Assembly (NCBI GenBank): GCA_903858815.1
Contig: CAIOKE010000127.1
Span: forward strand, 1 to 35,250
DNA length: 35,250 nt
Direction: 5' to 3'
Origin: an uncultured Planctomycetaceae bacterium
GTDB lineage: Bacteria; Planctomycetota; Planctomycetia; Planctomycetales; Planctomycetaceae
The notes beneath the pieces were generated by a model. The model was given only the letters and a program-made list of their open reading frames with translations, ran no database searches and had not been told where the DNA came from. Positions 1 through 7,500 of the stretch are shown here, piece after piece. Numbering within the stretch: position 1 is the first letter of the stretch; every line of letters begins with the position of its first letter. Made by a program: the position numbers and the translations under genes.

Positions 1-227
1 ATGTTGAATTTGCGTCCGAGCGCGTCTTCGGCGAGCACGTCGAGGATAAAGAATTTGCCGTCTTCCGACAGTTTGCTGTGCACGGTGTTTGGAAAGGTGA
101 CGTCGGTCACGGGGATTTGTCCACCCAGTACCGCGTTGATGAATCGAATGGTGAGTGCTTTTTGCTTTTCGCTGCCGAAGAGCAGCTTGAAGGCGTAGTC
201 GATCAGAGGATTGATTCCGATGACCAT
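1..227 (-). CDS. Rpn family PD-(D/E)XK nuclease / putative transposase, 5' part
   Basis: The first 75 codons of a gene that leaves the window at the left edge. The peptide contains INPLIDYAFKLLFGSEKQ near its start, then FINAVLGG and ILDVLAEDALGRKFN, which is the N-terminal pattern of the Rpn (recombination-promoting nuclease) / PDDEXK_2 family. In that family the Asp of the ILDV segment belongs to the nuclease core and the following E-x-Q half-motif would lie just outside the window. Rpn proteins are DNA endonucleases linked to RecA-independent recombination and, in some cases, phage defence. The ATG at 227 is chosen because it sits 5 codons before the conserved INPLIDYAFK block; the frame is open further upstream without an obvious Shine-Dalgarno, so the start is not certain. 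These genes are often present in many copies and often broken; whether this one is intact cannot be judged here. Confidence 0.8.
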   Translation of the reverse strand, partial: MVIGINPLIDYAFKLLFGSEKQKALTIRFINAVLGGQIPVTDVTFPNTVHSKLSEDGKFFILDVLAEDALGRKFN

Positions 228-414
228 GGGACGCTTCCAGTTGAGAATTGTGTGGTGGATGTACTGATTCAAGAATGGAAAACAATGCCACACTCAAGGG
301 GATACTGTAATGTCGCACTAAAGCAAGCAATTCTGACGGGAAAAATCTGGAATCGAGGTGAGCCGTGGCATTCGGTTCCGGTTGGATGCCGTTGTTGCCG
401 TTTTCGGACAGGAA

Positions 415-441
415 TCAGTGGTCAGTGGTCAGTGGTCAGTG
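415..441. repeat. Heptanucleotide tandem repeat (TCAGTGG)n
   Basis: Three perfect TCAGTGG units are followed by a fourth unit that matches in six of seven bases. The tract is intergenic, next to an inverted REP pair. A different heptamer array lies at 14574-14621. Confidence 0.85.
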
Positions 442-452
442 AAGTTCCCCCT

Positions 453-531
453 GGGAGGGCGAGGTTCCTGCCGAGCCGTGTGGTTCATGGCGTTGCGCTG
501 CAGTTCGGCTCAGCAGGAGCTTCGCCCTCCC
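453..531. repeat. Inverted pair of GGAG-type REP elements
   Basis: The left arm 453-477 (GGGAGGGCGAGGTTCCTG...) and the right arm 507-531 (GGCTCAGCAGGAGC...CCTCCC) are reverse complements over 25 bp with three mismatches, separated by 29 bp. Each arm matches the element found in tandem at 1963-2118 and singly near 34.7-35.0 kb. A head-to-head pair of REPs is the arrangement called BIME in enterobacteria. It is intergenic and no product is expected. Confidence 0.8.
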
Positions 532-827
532 GAAAACGTTGAGGACTCTGCCGATTCGTAGGCTGTTGGATTCGAGTCCGCGATCTTGTGCCTCGTGGTC
601 GCAGGGAGGCATGCCGAGGCCAGCCGTTGTTGGGGCAATCGGGGGAAGGGGGGCTGAAAACCACGCTGCGCAGGCAGGCGACAGCAGGCGTAGTCAGACC
701 CCACTTTGCGACCGTCAGACGCCAGCGTGGTGATGAACTGTGTCAGTCATGTCGCTGAGCCGCGGCTTTGCTGCATCAGAAAACGTGTCGTTGAGATCAG
801 GCTGCTGTCTCTGTACCAGCCAAAGCA
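532..827. other. Gene-free stretch
   Basis: No reading frame here looks like a protein in either strand; the short open frames are low-complexity shadows. With 228-531 and 828-981 this makes a 750-bp gap between the Rpn gene and the next gene, filled mainly by repeats. Confidence 0.6.
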
Positions 828-958
828 CCGGAGGGTCGGTATGAGAACCCCACCGCGCGACGGAGCATTTTGAATGTCGCGGGTCAGGGGTTCGGTGACT
901 TCAGAGTGACAGGATTCAGCGGACGATGGTCCGAAGATGAATCATGCCGACCCTCCGG
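828..958. repeat. 131-bp inverted-repeat element with internal hairpin (MITE-like or structured RNA)
   Basis: The ends 828-844 (CCGGAGGGTCGGTATGA) and 942-958 are reverse complements over 17 bp with one mismatch. Directly inside the left arm is a second nested hairpin: GAACCCC at 845-851 pairs with GGGGTTC at 887-893, and within it CCGCGCGAC at 853-861 can pair with GTCGCGG at 876-882 with one bulge. No protein is encoded. The layout fits a non-autonomous mobile element with terminal inverted repeats, or a folded RNA. No target-site duplication was evident, so the mobile interpretation is unproven. It lies 23 bp downstream of the stop of the next minus-strand gene and could also act in its 3' end. 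Confidence 0.6.
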
Positions 959-981
959 GAATGATACGCAGGCAAGTTCGG

Positions 982-1491
982 TCAGGGGGAAAGTCTGATG
1001 TCGCGGTCGGTCTGAGACTGGCCTTGAAGGTTGACCGTTTGAGTCCGCCCTTTGCCGGTCAGCAGCTCCATCGTGGCGTCGTGACGGTAATTGGGATTGG
1101 CGTTGTACAACGCGCGGTTGAATGGGATCGAGCGATAAATCTGCCGGTAACTGGCAGCACTTTCTTTGGCCCCGAGCGTTGTTTGAGTGGCCGCTGCCGT
1201 CTTGACCGAAGTTTTCCCGGCGGAAGGGGATGGAAAGCCATCCAGCGGAACCCTGGCTGCCGGAATGATCTGCAGGTCGGATGCTGGAACTTTGCCGGAC
1301 GGTTTTGCGGTTTTTCCGGAAGCTTTAGCCGATGCTTTCACCGCCGGTTTGCTGCCGGAAGGTTGCGGTTTTTCATCAGCAGATGCCGTACACAAGCTGC
1401 CGCAGACGACAGCCGCGGTCAGCAGCAGCGAAGCACGGAAACCTGCAAACGAAAACCACCGACTGAGGCGATTTGGCACCATGTGAACCAT
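982..1491 (-). CDS. Small exported protein of unknown function
   Basis: A 169-residue protein of unrecognised function. Residues about 18-38 (FRASLLLTAAVVCGSL then TASADE) form a Sec signal peptide. Residues 40-70 are rich in Lys, Ala, Ser and Pro and likely disordered. The C-terminal half carries a more ordered block with IYRSIPFNRALYNANPNYRH and ATMELLTG. The protein is probably periplasmic or surface-exposed. Two starts are possible: ATG at 1491, or ATG at 1482, which has an AGGA 8 bases upstream and may be the better one. An isolated minus-strand gene, with a 10-bp hairpin in its leader (1510-1543) and an inverted-repeat element just after its stop. Confidence 0.7.
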   Translation of the reverse strand: MVHMVPNRLSRWFSFAGFRASLLLTAAVVCGSLCTASADEKPQPSGSKPAVKASAKASGKTAKPSGKVPASDLQIIPAARVPLDGFPSPSAGKTSVKTAAATQTTLGAKESAASYRQIYRSIPFNRALYNANPNYRHDATMELLTGKGRTQTVNLQGQSQTDRDIRLSP

Positions 1492-1509
1492 CCTGCTGGA
1501 GGGACTTTC

Positions 1510-1543
1510 GCCACAAACGTTGCGACGATGCTGCGTTTGTGGC
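1510..1543 (-). promoter_or_regulatory. Perfect 10-bp hairpin in the leader of the exported-protein gene
   Basis: GCCACAAACG (1510-1519) and CGTTTGTGGC (1534-1543) are exact reverse complements around a 14-base loop. In the minus-strand transcript the stem ends 18 bases before the first candidate ATG, so it could affect translation, or act at the DNA level as an operator. On the plus strand it is followed by TTTT, but no plus-strand gene ends here. Confidence 0.5.
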
Positions 1544-1729
1544 TTTTGGTCAACAAGATGGTAATTTGGGTGGTCTGGGTAGTCTGAGTCAAGGGGAATC
1601 CGTTGGTTTTTTACTGGAAGCCTTGTTTCGTGCCGATGGCGAAACAGAGCAGGCAGGAGCGTGAAGGAGTTTCACGGGCGCCGCCGGTTGCTGCCGAACC
1701 GAATGCCTGTCCGGCAGCAGCAGCCCTTC

Positions 1730-1761
1730 GGTTCGGCGGGAGCATTGCCCTACCAAGGGGG
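1730..1761. repeat. Degenerate GGAG-type REP
   Basis: GGTTCGGCGGGAGCATTGCC followed by CTACCAAGGGGG is a diverged copy of the REP repeated at 1963-2118. It forms the left edge of a composite module that recurs near 34.7 kb. Confidence 0.6.
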
Positions 1762-1772
1762 TGGTGTTCCCT

Positions 1773-1935
1773 GGACCACCGAGCAGCAGCGCGGTGAGGA
1801 CGCCGATGCTTGTCTTTGCTGAGTGGTGATCAGTGCACGGAATGGCTGAGGGGCGGGCAAACGTGGGCTGCGTTGTGGAATTGTGCAGGTAAAGGGTGGC
1901 CGGGCAGGAATGCCCGGGCTACGGTTGTGGGCCCT
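1773..1935. repeat. Long dispersed repeat module, copy 1
   Basis: About 160 bp beginning GGACCACCGAGCAGCAGCGC and including TGAGTGGTGATCAGTGCACG recurs with few differences at 34709-34871. Both copies have a GGAG-type REP on the left and contain a GTAG-type REP (here 1898-1922). Worn relatives of the start of the module seem to occur near 11390 and 14480. It is non-coding; open frames through it are REP translations. Confidence 0.75.
1898..1922. repeat. GTAG-type REP element
   Basis: Read on the minus strand this is GTAG, then GCCCGGGCA, TTCC and TGCCCGGCC: a tetranucleotide head followed by a hairpin with a TTCC loop (GGAA on the plus strand). The same unit with CCGAGCA/TGCTCGG stems occurs at 4465, 11604, 22048 and 27814, and with CCGGGCA/TGCCCGG at 34834 and 34907. 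Confidence 0.8.
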
Positions 1936-1962
1936 GCGTTGACTGACTACAGGTGGTGTTTC

Positions 1963-2118
1963 GGCTCGGCGGGAGCCTCGCCCTCCCGAGGGGGGATCTT
2001 CGGCTCGGCGGGAGCCTCGCCCTCCCGAGGGGGGATCTTCGGCTCGGCGGGAGCGTCGCCCTCCCGAGGGGGGATCTTCGGCTCGGCGGGAGCATTGCCC
2101 GCCCGAGTGGGGACTTTG
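1963..2118. repeat. Tandem array of four 39-bp REP units
   Basis: Units begin at 1963, 2002, 2041 and 2080, each starting GGCTCGGCGGGAG and containing CTCGCCCTCCCGAGGGG. The first two are identical, the third has one change in its core (GAGCGTCGCC), and the fourth is degenerate. There are no unique spacers. Both strands carry open frames through the array, producing repetitive Arg/Ser/Gly peptides that are not genes. The array ends 50 bp from the stop of menG. Confidence 0.9.
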
Positions 2119-2167
2119 CGTCAACTGACCAGTGAACCCTGAGTGGCGGGTCAGGGGGCGGGTGGAA

Positions 2168-2872
2168 CTAAAGGGGTTTCTGGCCGAGGTACACAGTGGC
2201 AATGCCTCCGGTGAGTGGGTGGAAGGCGGTTTGGCTGAGTCCGGCTTCTTCCATCAGGCCGGTGAGTTCAGAACCGCTGGGGAATTCCGAGACAGACTGG
2301 GGCAGGTATTCGTAGGCAGCCTGTCGATTGCGGACCAGCAATTGTCCGATGCGGGGCAGGATATTGCGGAAGTACCATTGGTAGGTGCGGCTGAGCAGTT
2401 TGTTGGAGGGGAGAGAGAATTCAAGGACCAGCACTTTTCCGCCGGGCTGGCAGACGCGAGTCATTTCTCGCAGTCCGGCGATGGTGCTGGCGACGTTTCT
2501 GAGTCCGAAGGCGACCGAGACGACCTGGAACGAGTTATCGGGGAAGGGGAGTGCGAGTGTATCGGCTTCGAGGAAGGTGACAGCGCGGCTGTCGCGTTTC
2601 TGTTCGGCCAGTTGAAGCATACCGAGAGTGAAGTCGGTGGCGTAGACGTGTGAGTCGGGGTGCAGTTTTTTGCGGAAGGCGAAGGCGAGGTCACCGGTGC
2701 CGGTGCAGACATCGAGGATGGGTGCCAGCCCCAGTTTTCCGGCCAGCCGGACAGCTTTCCAGCGCCAGTAGATGTCCGTGCCCATGGACAGGAAGTGGTT
2801 CATGAAGTCATAACGGCCGGCAATTTCGCCGAACATCTGGCGAATGCGGGAACCGGATTTGTCGACGGGCAT
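2168..2872 (-). CDS. menG: Demethylmenaquinone methyltransferase (UbiE/MenG family)
   Basis: SAM-dependent C-methyltransferase that methylates demethylmenaquinone in the last step of menaquinone synthesis; UbiE homologues also act in ubiquinone synthesis, but menaquinone is the expected quinone here. From the chosen ATG the protein has 234 residues (E. coli UbiE 251). The first family signature begins YDFMNHFLSMGTDIYWRWK at residue 21, with Ile-Tyr where many homologues have His. The SAM-binding motif I DVCTGTGD is at 54-61. The second signature region carries PGGKVLVLEFSLP. The open frame extends 35 codons upstream to 2977 but this part is not family-like and would overlap the preceding stop, so ATG 2872 is preferred. 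Third in a minus-strand run after cutC and the YkgJ-like gene, about 100 bp downstream of the latter. Confidence 0.92.
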   Translation of the reverse strand: MPVDKSGSRIRQMFGEIAGRYDFMNHFLSMGTDIYWRWKAVRLAGKLGLAPILDVCTGTGDLAFAFRKKLHPDSHVYATDFTLGMLQLAEQKRDSRAVTFLEADTLALPFPDNSFQVVSVAFGLRNVASTIAGLREMTRVCQPGGKVLVLEFSLPSNKLLSRTYQWYFRNILPRIGQLLVRNRQAAYEYLPQSVSEFPSGSELTGLMEEAGLSQTAFHPLTGGIATVYLGQKPL

Positions 2873-2976
2873 GGGGATCTCTGCAGCGATTTTCAGGGAC
2901 CAGCAATGTTTTGCTGTCGTTTCATGATAGTGGGCGTATTGCTGTGTGAACAGGAACCGCCATTGGTGTGGTGACA

Positions 2977-3288
2977 TTAACGGGGGGGATTGGGGATGCC
3001 CTCGTCATCTCGGCAAAGCAGGCACAGCTGGCTGCCGATGGCGAAATCGCGGCAGGCCTGTGGTCGGAGATCGTAGTGTCGGCATTTGAGTGTTTGTGTA
3101 TCGAGCCAGACGCAGGGGAGCAGGTCGAAGTGCTGATCGGCGGCAATTCTGAGCTGAATGGGTTGCAGCAGTTCTGCGGGGACATTCAGGGCCGCTTCTT
3201 CACCGGGCTGAAACGGTGGAATGGGTGTGCGTCGGCAGCAGGCGGCGCAGTGATCGCAGGAATCGACGAGCGGATGCGGGTGTGTCAT
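2977..3288 (-). CDS. YkgJ family cysteine-cluster protein
   Basis: A 103-residue protein with the Cys pattern of the YkgJ / CxxCxxCC family (zinc- or iron-binding, exact role unknown). Cysteines are C11, C14, C17 and C18 (CDHCAACC), then C59, C69 and C79 spaced by ten, and a terminal C89-x2-C92 pair. The segment LKCRHYDLRPQACRDF matches the family consensus around the later cysteines. There is no signal peptide, so it is cytoplasmic. Its start is 5 bp after the stop of cutC, so the two are probably co-transcribed, a suggestive but unproven link to metal handling. Confidence 0.85.
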   Translation of the reverse strand: MTHPHPLVDSCDHCAACCRRTPIPPFQPGEEAALNVPAELLQPIQLRIAADQHFDLLPCVWLDTQTLKCRHYDLRPQACRDFAIGSQLCLLCRDDEGIPNPPR

Positions 3289-3293
3289 GGTGA

Positions 3294-4058
3294 TCAGCGG
3301 CTGGAGTTACGGGGGGTGTTGAGTGGGCTGTTTTTGAGTGCATTGAGGAGATCTGTGAGGGAGGCGTGTGAGGTGCGGCCGTAGCTGAGCGGTCCGTGTC
3401 CGGGGATCCCAAAGTGCAGATTGCGGTCGTATGGCGACGGTGGGGGTTCGCAGATTTCTCGAACAGCGGCGTGGACTTCGTGGCAGCCGGTGAGTTGGAG
3501 GACTTCGTGGACATTTGCGGCCCGAATTCCTCCGCCGGGCAGGATCTGGATTCTGCCTGCGGCCTGTTGCCTCAGAGCCCGCAGCACGGAAGCTCCGGCA
3601 AGGGCGGTGTGGCAGCCGCCGCTGGTCAGTACGGTCTGGAATCCGAGGTCGATGAGTTGGTTGAGAGCGAGTGGAAGGTCGCTTGAGACATCGAAGGCGC
3701 GGTGGAAGACGAGGTGAGCGGCGGGCAGTTGTTGGCGGAGTTGCTGGCAGGCGGTGGAGTTGATGGTGCGATCGGGGTTCAGGAATCCGATGGCGATTCC
3801 GTCAGCTCCGGCCTGCAGCAGTGTTTCGGCTTCCTGCAGCATGAGTCGGATTTCAGCGGCGGAGTAGAGGAAGTCACCTTCGCGTGGTCGGACCATGGCG
3901 ATGATGGTGCCGTCGTAGGCGGTGCGGGCGTGCTGCAACAGCGGCAGTGACGGCGTGAGTCCTCCCAGTGCGATCGCGGAGTTCAGTTCGATACGAGGTA
4001 CGGCGGCCTGTTGGGCGAGCAGTACGTCGTCAATTCCGCCCACGCACAGTTCGAGCAT
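3294..4058 (-). CDS. cutC: CutC family protein (putative copper homeostasis)
   Basis: TIM-barrel protein of the CutC family, historically tied to copper tolerance in E. coli; its enzymatic role is uncertain. The protein opens MLELCVGGIDDVLLAQQAA, followed by RIELNSAIALGGLTPS, the family N-terminal signature. Later blocks include MVRPREGDFLYS, GADGIAIGFLN, VFHRAFDV, VLTSGG and ILPGGGI, all conserved in CutC. Length from ATG 4058 is 254 residues (E. coli CutC 248). The frame stays open upstream to 4211, but those 51 residues are not CutC-like, so the inner ATG is preferred. It heads the run cutC, ykgJ-like, menG. Only a weak ribosome site is visible. Confidence 0.88.
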   Translation of the reverse strand: MLELCVGGIDDVLLAQQAAVPRIELNSAIALGGLTPSLPLLQHARTAYDGTIIAMVRPREGDFLYSAAEIRLMLQEAETLLQAGADGIAIGFLNPDRTINSTACQQLRQQLPAAHLVFHRAFDVSSDLPLALNQLIDLGFQTVLTSGGCHTALAGASVLRALRQQAAGRIQILPGGGIRAANVHEVLQLTGCHEVHAAVREICEPPPSPYDRNLHFGIPGHGPLSYGRTSHASLTDLLNALKNSPLNTPRNSSR

Positions 4059-4491
4059 TGGTTGGGATCCGTGGCTATCTTTTAATAGTAGGTCTGCGGC
4101 GGTCATATCCAGTGCGACAGGATAGCTGAGTCCGGGTGTGGAAAGCAAAACGGTCAGGGATTGAGAATCGGCGGGAATTGCCGGTTTTTCTCGGCGGTGC
4201 ATGGCTGGCAACGGTTGTGCGGGCGGTTGTTGTTGATAATCACCATGGTGCTGCAGGGCGCATCTTCAGAATTGCCGGAAATGCCGAAGTAGAGAGAGTC
4301 CCACATTGTGAACGTCGCTGATGCTCTGATCCTGCTTTCCTTTGCGAGACTCGTTAAGATTTTTCATTACGGACTCCGGGGTAAAAGTCGTTGTCTGGGC
4401 TTGATCGAGGGCACGAACTTTTCGTGTCCCTTGAGATCCCTGGTTTTTTTGGGGGGGGGATGGAGCCGAGCAGGAATGCTCGGGCTGTCAT
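4059..4491. other. Intergenic region between divergent genes
   Basis: Divergent upstream region of cutC (minus) and the large acyltransferase fusion (plus). It holds a composite REP at its right end (from about 4404). Two short minus-strand frames were seen: 4266-4367 (33 codons, ATG with GGAG 6 bases upstream) and 4154-4306 (50 codons, no ribosome site). Neither resembles a known protein. No clear promoter was identified. Confidence 0.5.
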
Positions 4492-4505
4492 TTGTCCTCG
4501 GCGTC
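4404..4505. repeat. Composite REP repeat, copy 1 (truncated)
   Basis: Contains GGGCACGAACTTTTCGTGTC followed by CCTTGAGATCCCTGG, a T-run, then the GTAG-type hairpin core GCCGAGCAGGAATGCTCGGG (4465-4484) and TTTGTCCTCGGCGTCA. The same order is found at 11525-11662 and 27730-27872. In this copy the terminal TAC of the element is changed to GTC and the second hairpin is lost. The element overlaps the annotated TTG start of the next gene. Confidence 0.75.
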
Positions 4506-7500
4506 AATCCTGATTCTGTCGGCGGCAGGCGATTTCATCCGGCATCCTGAGAGGTTTCGTATTTCCACAGAGACACACATAGCGTCGGGTCCTGCAGCAG
4601 CTCCCCGGTTGCTCTCGGCGTCTTTCACAGGTTACCTGCTGATGACCTTCCTGACGGCGGTCAACGACAGCATGTTTCGCTGGCTGGTGGTGCCTGTTGG
4701 TCGGGAGGAATTTCGGCGGCTGTATGGCTGGAGTGCTGAAGATTCCGAGGCCTTTGTGTTGTCTCTGGGTCTGGGTGTTTTCATGTTGCCCTTTGTGGTG
4801 TTTGCTCCGTGGGCCGGCTGGATGGCGGATCGGTTCAGCAAGCGGACATCGATTCTGTGGCTGAAGGTCGCGGAAGTCTTTCTGGTGGCGCTGGGTGCGT
4901 GGGCGATTCAGGCATCCAGTGTTCCGCTGATGTTTCTGATTCTGTTTCTGATTGGAGTGCAGGCGGCATTTATAGGAACGGCGAAGCTGGGGATTATTCC
5001 CGAGATTGTGCGTCGGTCCGACATTTCAGCGGCGAACGGCTGGTCTGGTCTGGCGACTCTGGCGGGCGTGATTATTGGCACGGTCGCGGGTTATGGTCTG
5101 GCCGATCGAATTCAGGCGGATCGTACATCGGGTCTGTGGGCCGCTGCGATTGCTCTGGTGGGCACAGCCCTTGCGGGACTGCTGGGGTCGGTGATGACGG
5201 GTCGCGTTTCGGCAGCCAGTCCTCAGTTGCGATTTCAGTGGAATCTGGTGTCGGATTCGTGGCGTGACATTCGTCTGATCATCTCGGATCGCGCCATACT
5301 CCGGGTAACTCTGGGGATTGTCTTTTTCTGGTGTCTGGCCGCGATGGCTCAGATGTCCATCGACGTGTTTGTGCGGATGGAGCTGGCTGACAATCTGGTG
5401 AAGGCGAATCCCAGTACGTTTAATGCGGCGCTGGTGCTGGGGGTTGGTGCAGGCAGTCTGCTGGCGGGCTGGTGGTCCAGTGGTCGAGTTGAGCTGGGGA
5501 TGGTGCCCTTCGGGACTTTGTTGATGGGTGTGGCCTGTACGTTGTTGTACTTCACCAGTGATGCTCCATGGATGGCTCGCTGGCTGCTGATGGTGATTGG
5601 TCTGGGTGGTGGTTTGTTTAATGTGCCGTTGCAGGCGTGGCTGCAGGAGCGTAGTCCGCATGACAAGCTGGGTGCAATTCTGGCGGCCTGTCAGCAGCTG
5701 ACAGCGATTGGCATGCTGTTTGTTTCCGGGTTATTCTGGCTGCTGCGAGGTCCACTGGAGCTGAGTGCGTCGCAGATCTTTCTGGTGAGTGGTTTAAGTA
5801 TCATCCCGATTGTGGTGTATGTGGTGTGGGTACTGCCGCAGGCCACGATTCGATTTTTCGTCTGGTTGCTCAGTCGTTTTGTCTATCGAGTGCGGACTTA
5901 TGGGATTGAGAACATTCCCGAGTCGGGCCCGGCACTGCTGGTGGCGAATCATGTGACGTGGATCGACGGGGTTCTGATTCTGCTGGCCAGTTCGCGTCCG
6001 ATCCGGATGGTGGCTTATGCGGATTACGTGCAGGGACGTGTCCTGAGTCGTCTGGCGCGGCTGTTCGGGATCATCCCGATTCGCAGTGGTGACGGTCCGC
6101 GGGCGTTGATTGCATCGCTGAATACGGCCAGTGAAGCATTGCTGCGGGGCGAGCTGGTGTGTATTTTTGCGGAAGGCTCGATTACTCGCACCGGTCAGCT
6201 GATGAAGTTTGAGCGTGGCTTGCTGCGAATTCTGAAGGGCACGAATGCTCCGGTGATTCCAGTCTGTCTGGACGAGTTGTGGGGCAGTATTTTCAGCTAT
6301 GATCAGGGGAAGTTTCTCTGGAAGCGTCCGCGTCACTGGCCTTATCCGGTGTCGATCCTGTTTGGTCGGGCGTTACCTGAGGTGGATGATGTTGAGTTGG
6401 TGCGATCGGCGGTTCTGGAACTGAATGCTCAGTCGATGTTACTGCGAAAGGAACGCAGCATGATTCCGGCGCTTCGATTTATTCGTCAGTGTCGTTTGTC
6501 CTGGGGGCGGATGAAGGCAGCGGATTCCGGTGGCACGAAGCTGACTGGTGGTCGTCTGCTGATGGGTGCACTGGCGTTTCGGCGGCTGTTGTCGGGGCGT
6601 GTGCTGGCAGCGGACCGGCAGTATGTCGGGGTGCTGCTGCCACCCTCTGTGGGTGGTGTGCTGGCGAATACGGCGCTGGCGCTGGGTGGCAAAGTTTCGG
6701 TCAACCTGAATTATACGCTCAGCGACGAGCTGATGAATTTCTGTCTGCGTGAGTCCGGGATTACTCAGGTGCTTACCAGCCGGGCATTTATTGAAAAGAA
6801 GCCGGTGCAGCTGAATGCTGAGCTGATTTTCCTTGAAGATCTTAAGACGCAGATCACGTCTGTGGATCGGATTGTGGCGGCAATTCAGGCGAAGTTGGTG
6901 CCTCTGCGGATGCTCAGTCGTCTGCTGGGTCTGAATCGGCAGCGTTCTGATGATCCCCTGACGGTGATTTTCACGTCGGGATCAACGGGTGAGCCGAAGG
7001 GTGTTGTGCTGTCGCAGAACAACATAGGTTCGAATCTGGATGCGGTGAATCAGCTGCTGCGGCTGCATGCGGGTGACGTGCTGCTGGGAGTGTTGCCGTT
7101 CTTTCATTCGTTTGGTTATACGGTGACGATGTGGCTGCCGTTGTGTGCTGATCCGGCGGCCGTGTATCACTTCAACCCCCTGGATGCTCGCACGGTCGGT
7201 TCACTGACGGAAAAGCATGGTTGCACGATTCTGGCAGCTACTCCCACGTTCCTCCGCAGCTATCTCAAGCGCTGCACAGTGGAAGAGATGAAGACGATGA
7301 ATCTGGTGATCGTGGGTGCTGAAAAGATGCCTGACGATCTGCGGGATGCATTTCGGGACAAGTTTGGATTTGAACCGATTGAGGGTTATGGGACGACCGA
7401 GATGTCCCCGGTGGCATCCTTCAACATTCCGGCTTCGCGAATGGGGCGGGATGCGGATCCGACATCGGGGTTGCGTCATGGAACGGTGGGTCGAGCGATT

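Noticed and set aside
560-590. GGATTCGAGTCC resembling a tRNA T-arm
   Set aside because: No acceptor, D or anticodon stems can be built around it on either strand.
937-1587. 216-codon plus-strand frame
   Set aside because: Antisense to the exported-protein gene; no signal or motif, and it runs through the leader hairpin.
1963-2118. Possible CRISPR array
   Set aside because: Units are directly adjacent with no unique spacers, and no cas genes are nearby.
1750-2202. 150-codon minus-strand frame and plus-strand frames through the REP array
   Set aside because: The peptides are translations of the 39-bp units (repeated Arg-Arg-Ala-Glu-Asp-Pro-Pro-Ser-Gly-Gly), open only because 39 is divisible by three.
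2132-2653. 173-codon plus-strand frame
   Set aside because: Shadow of menG, which has SAM-binding and both UbiE signatures on the other strand.
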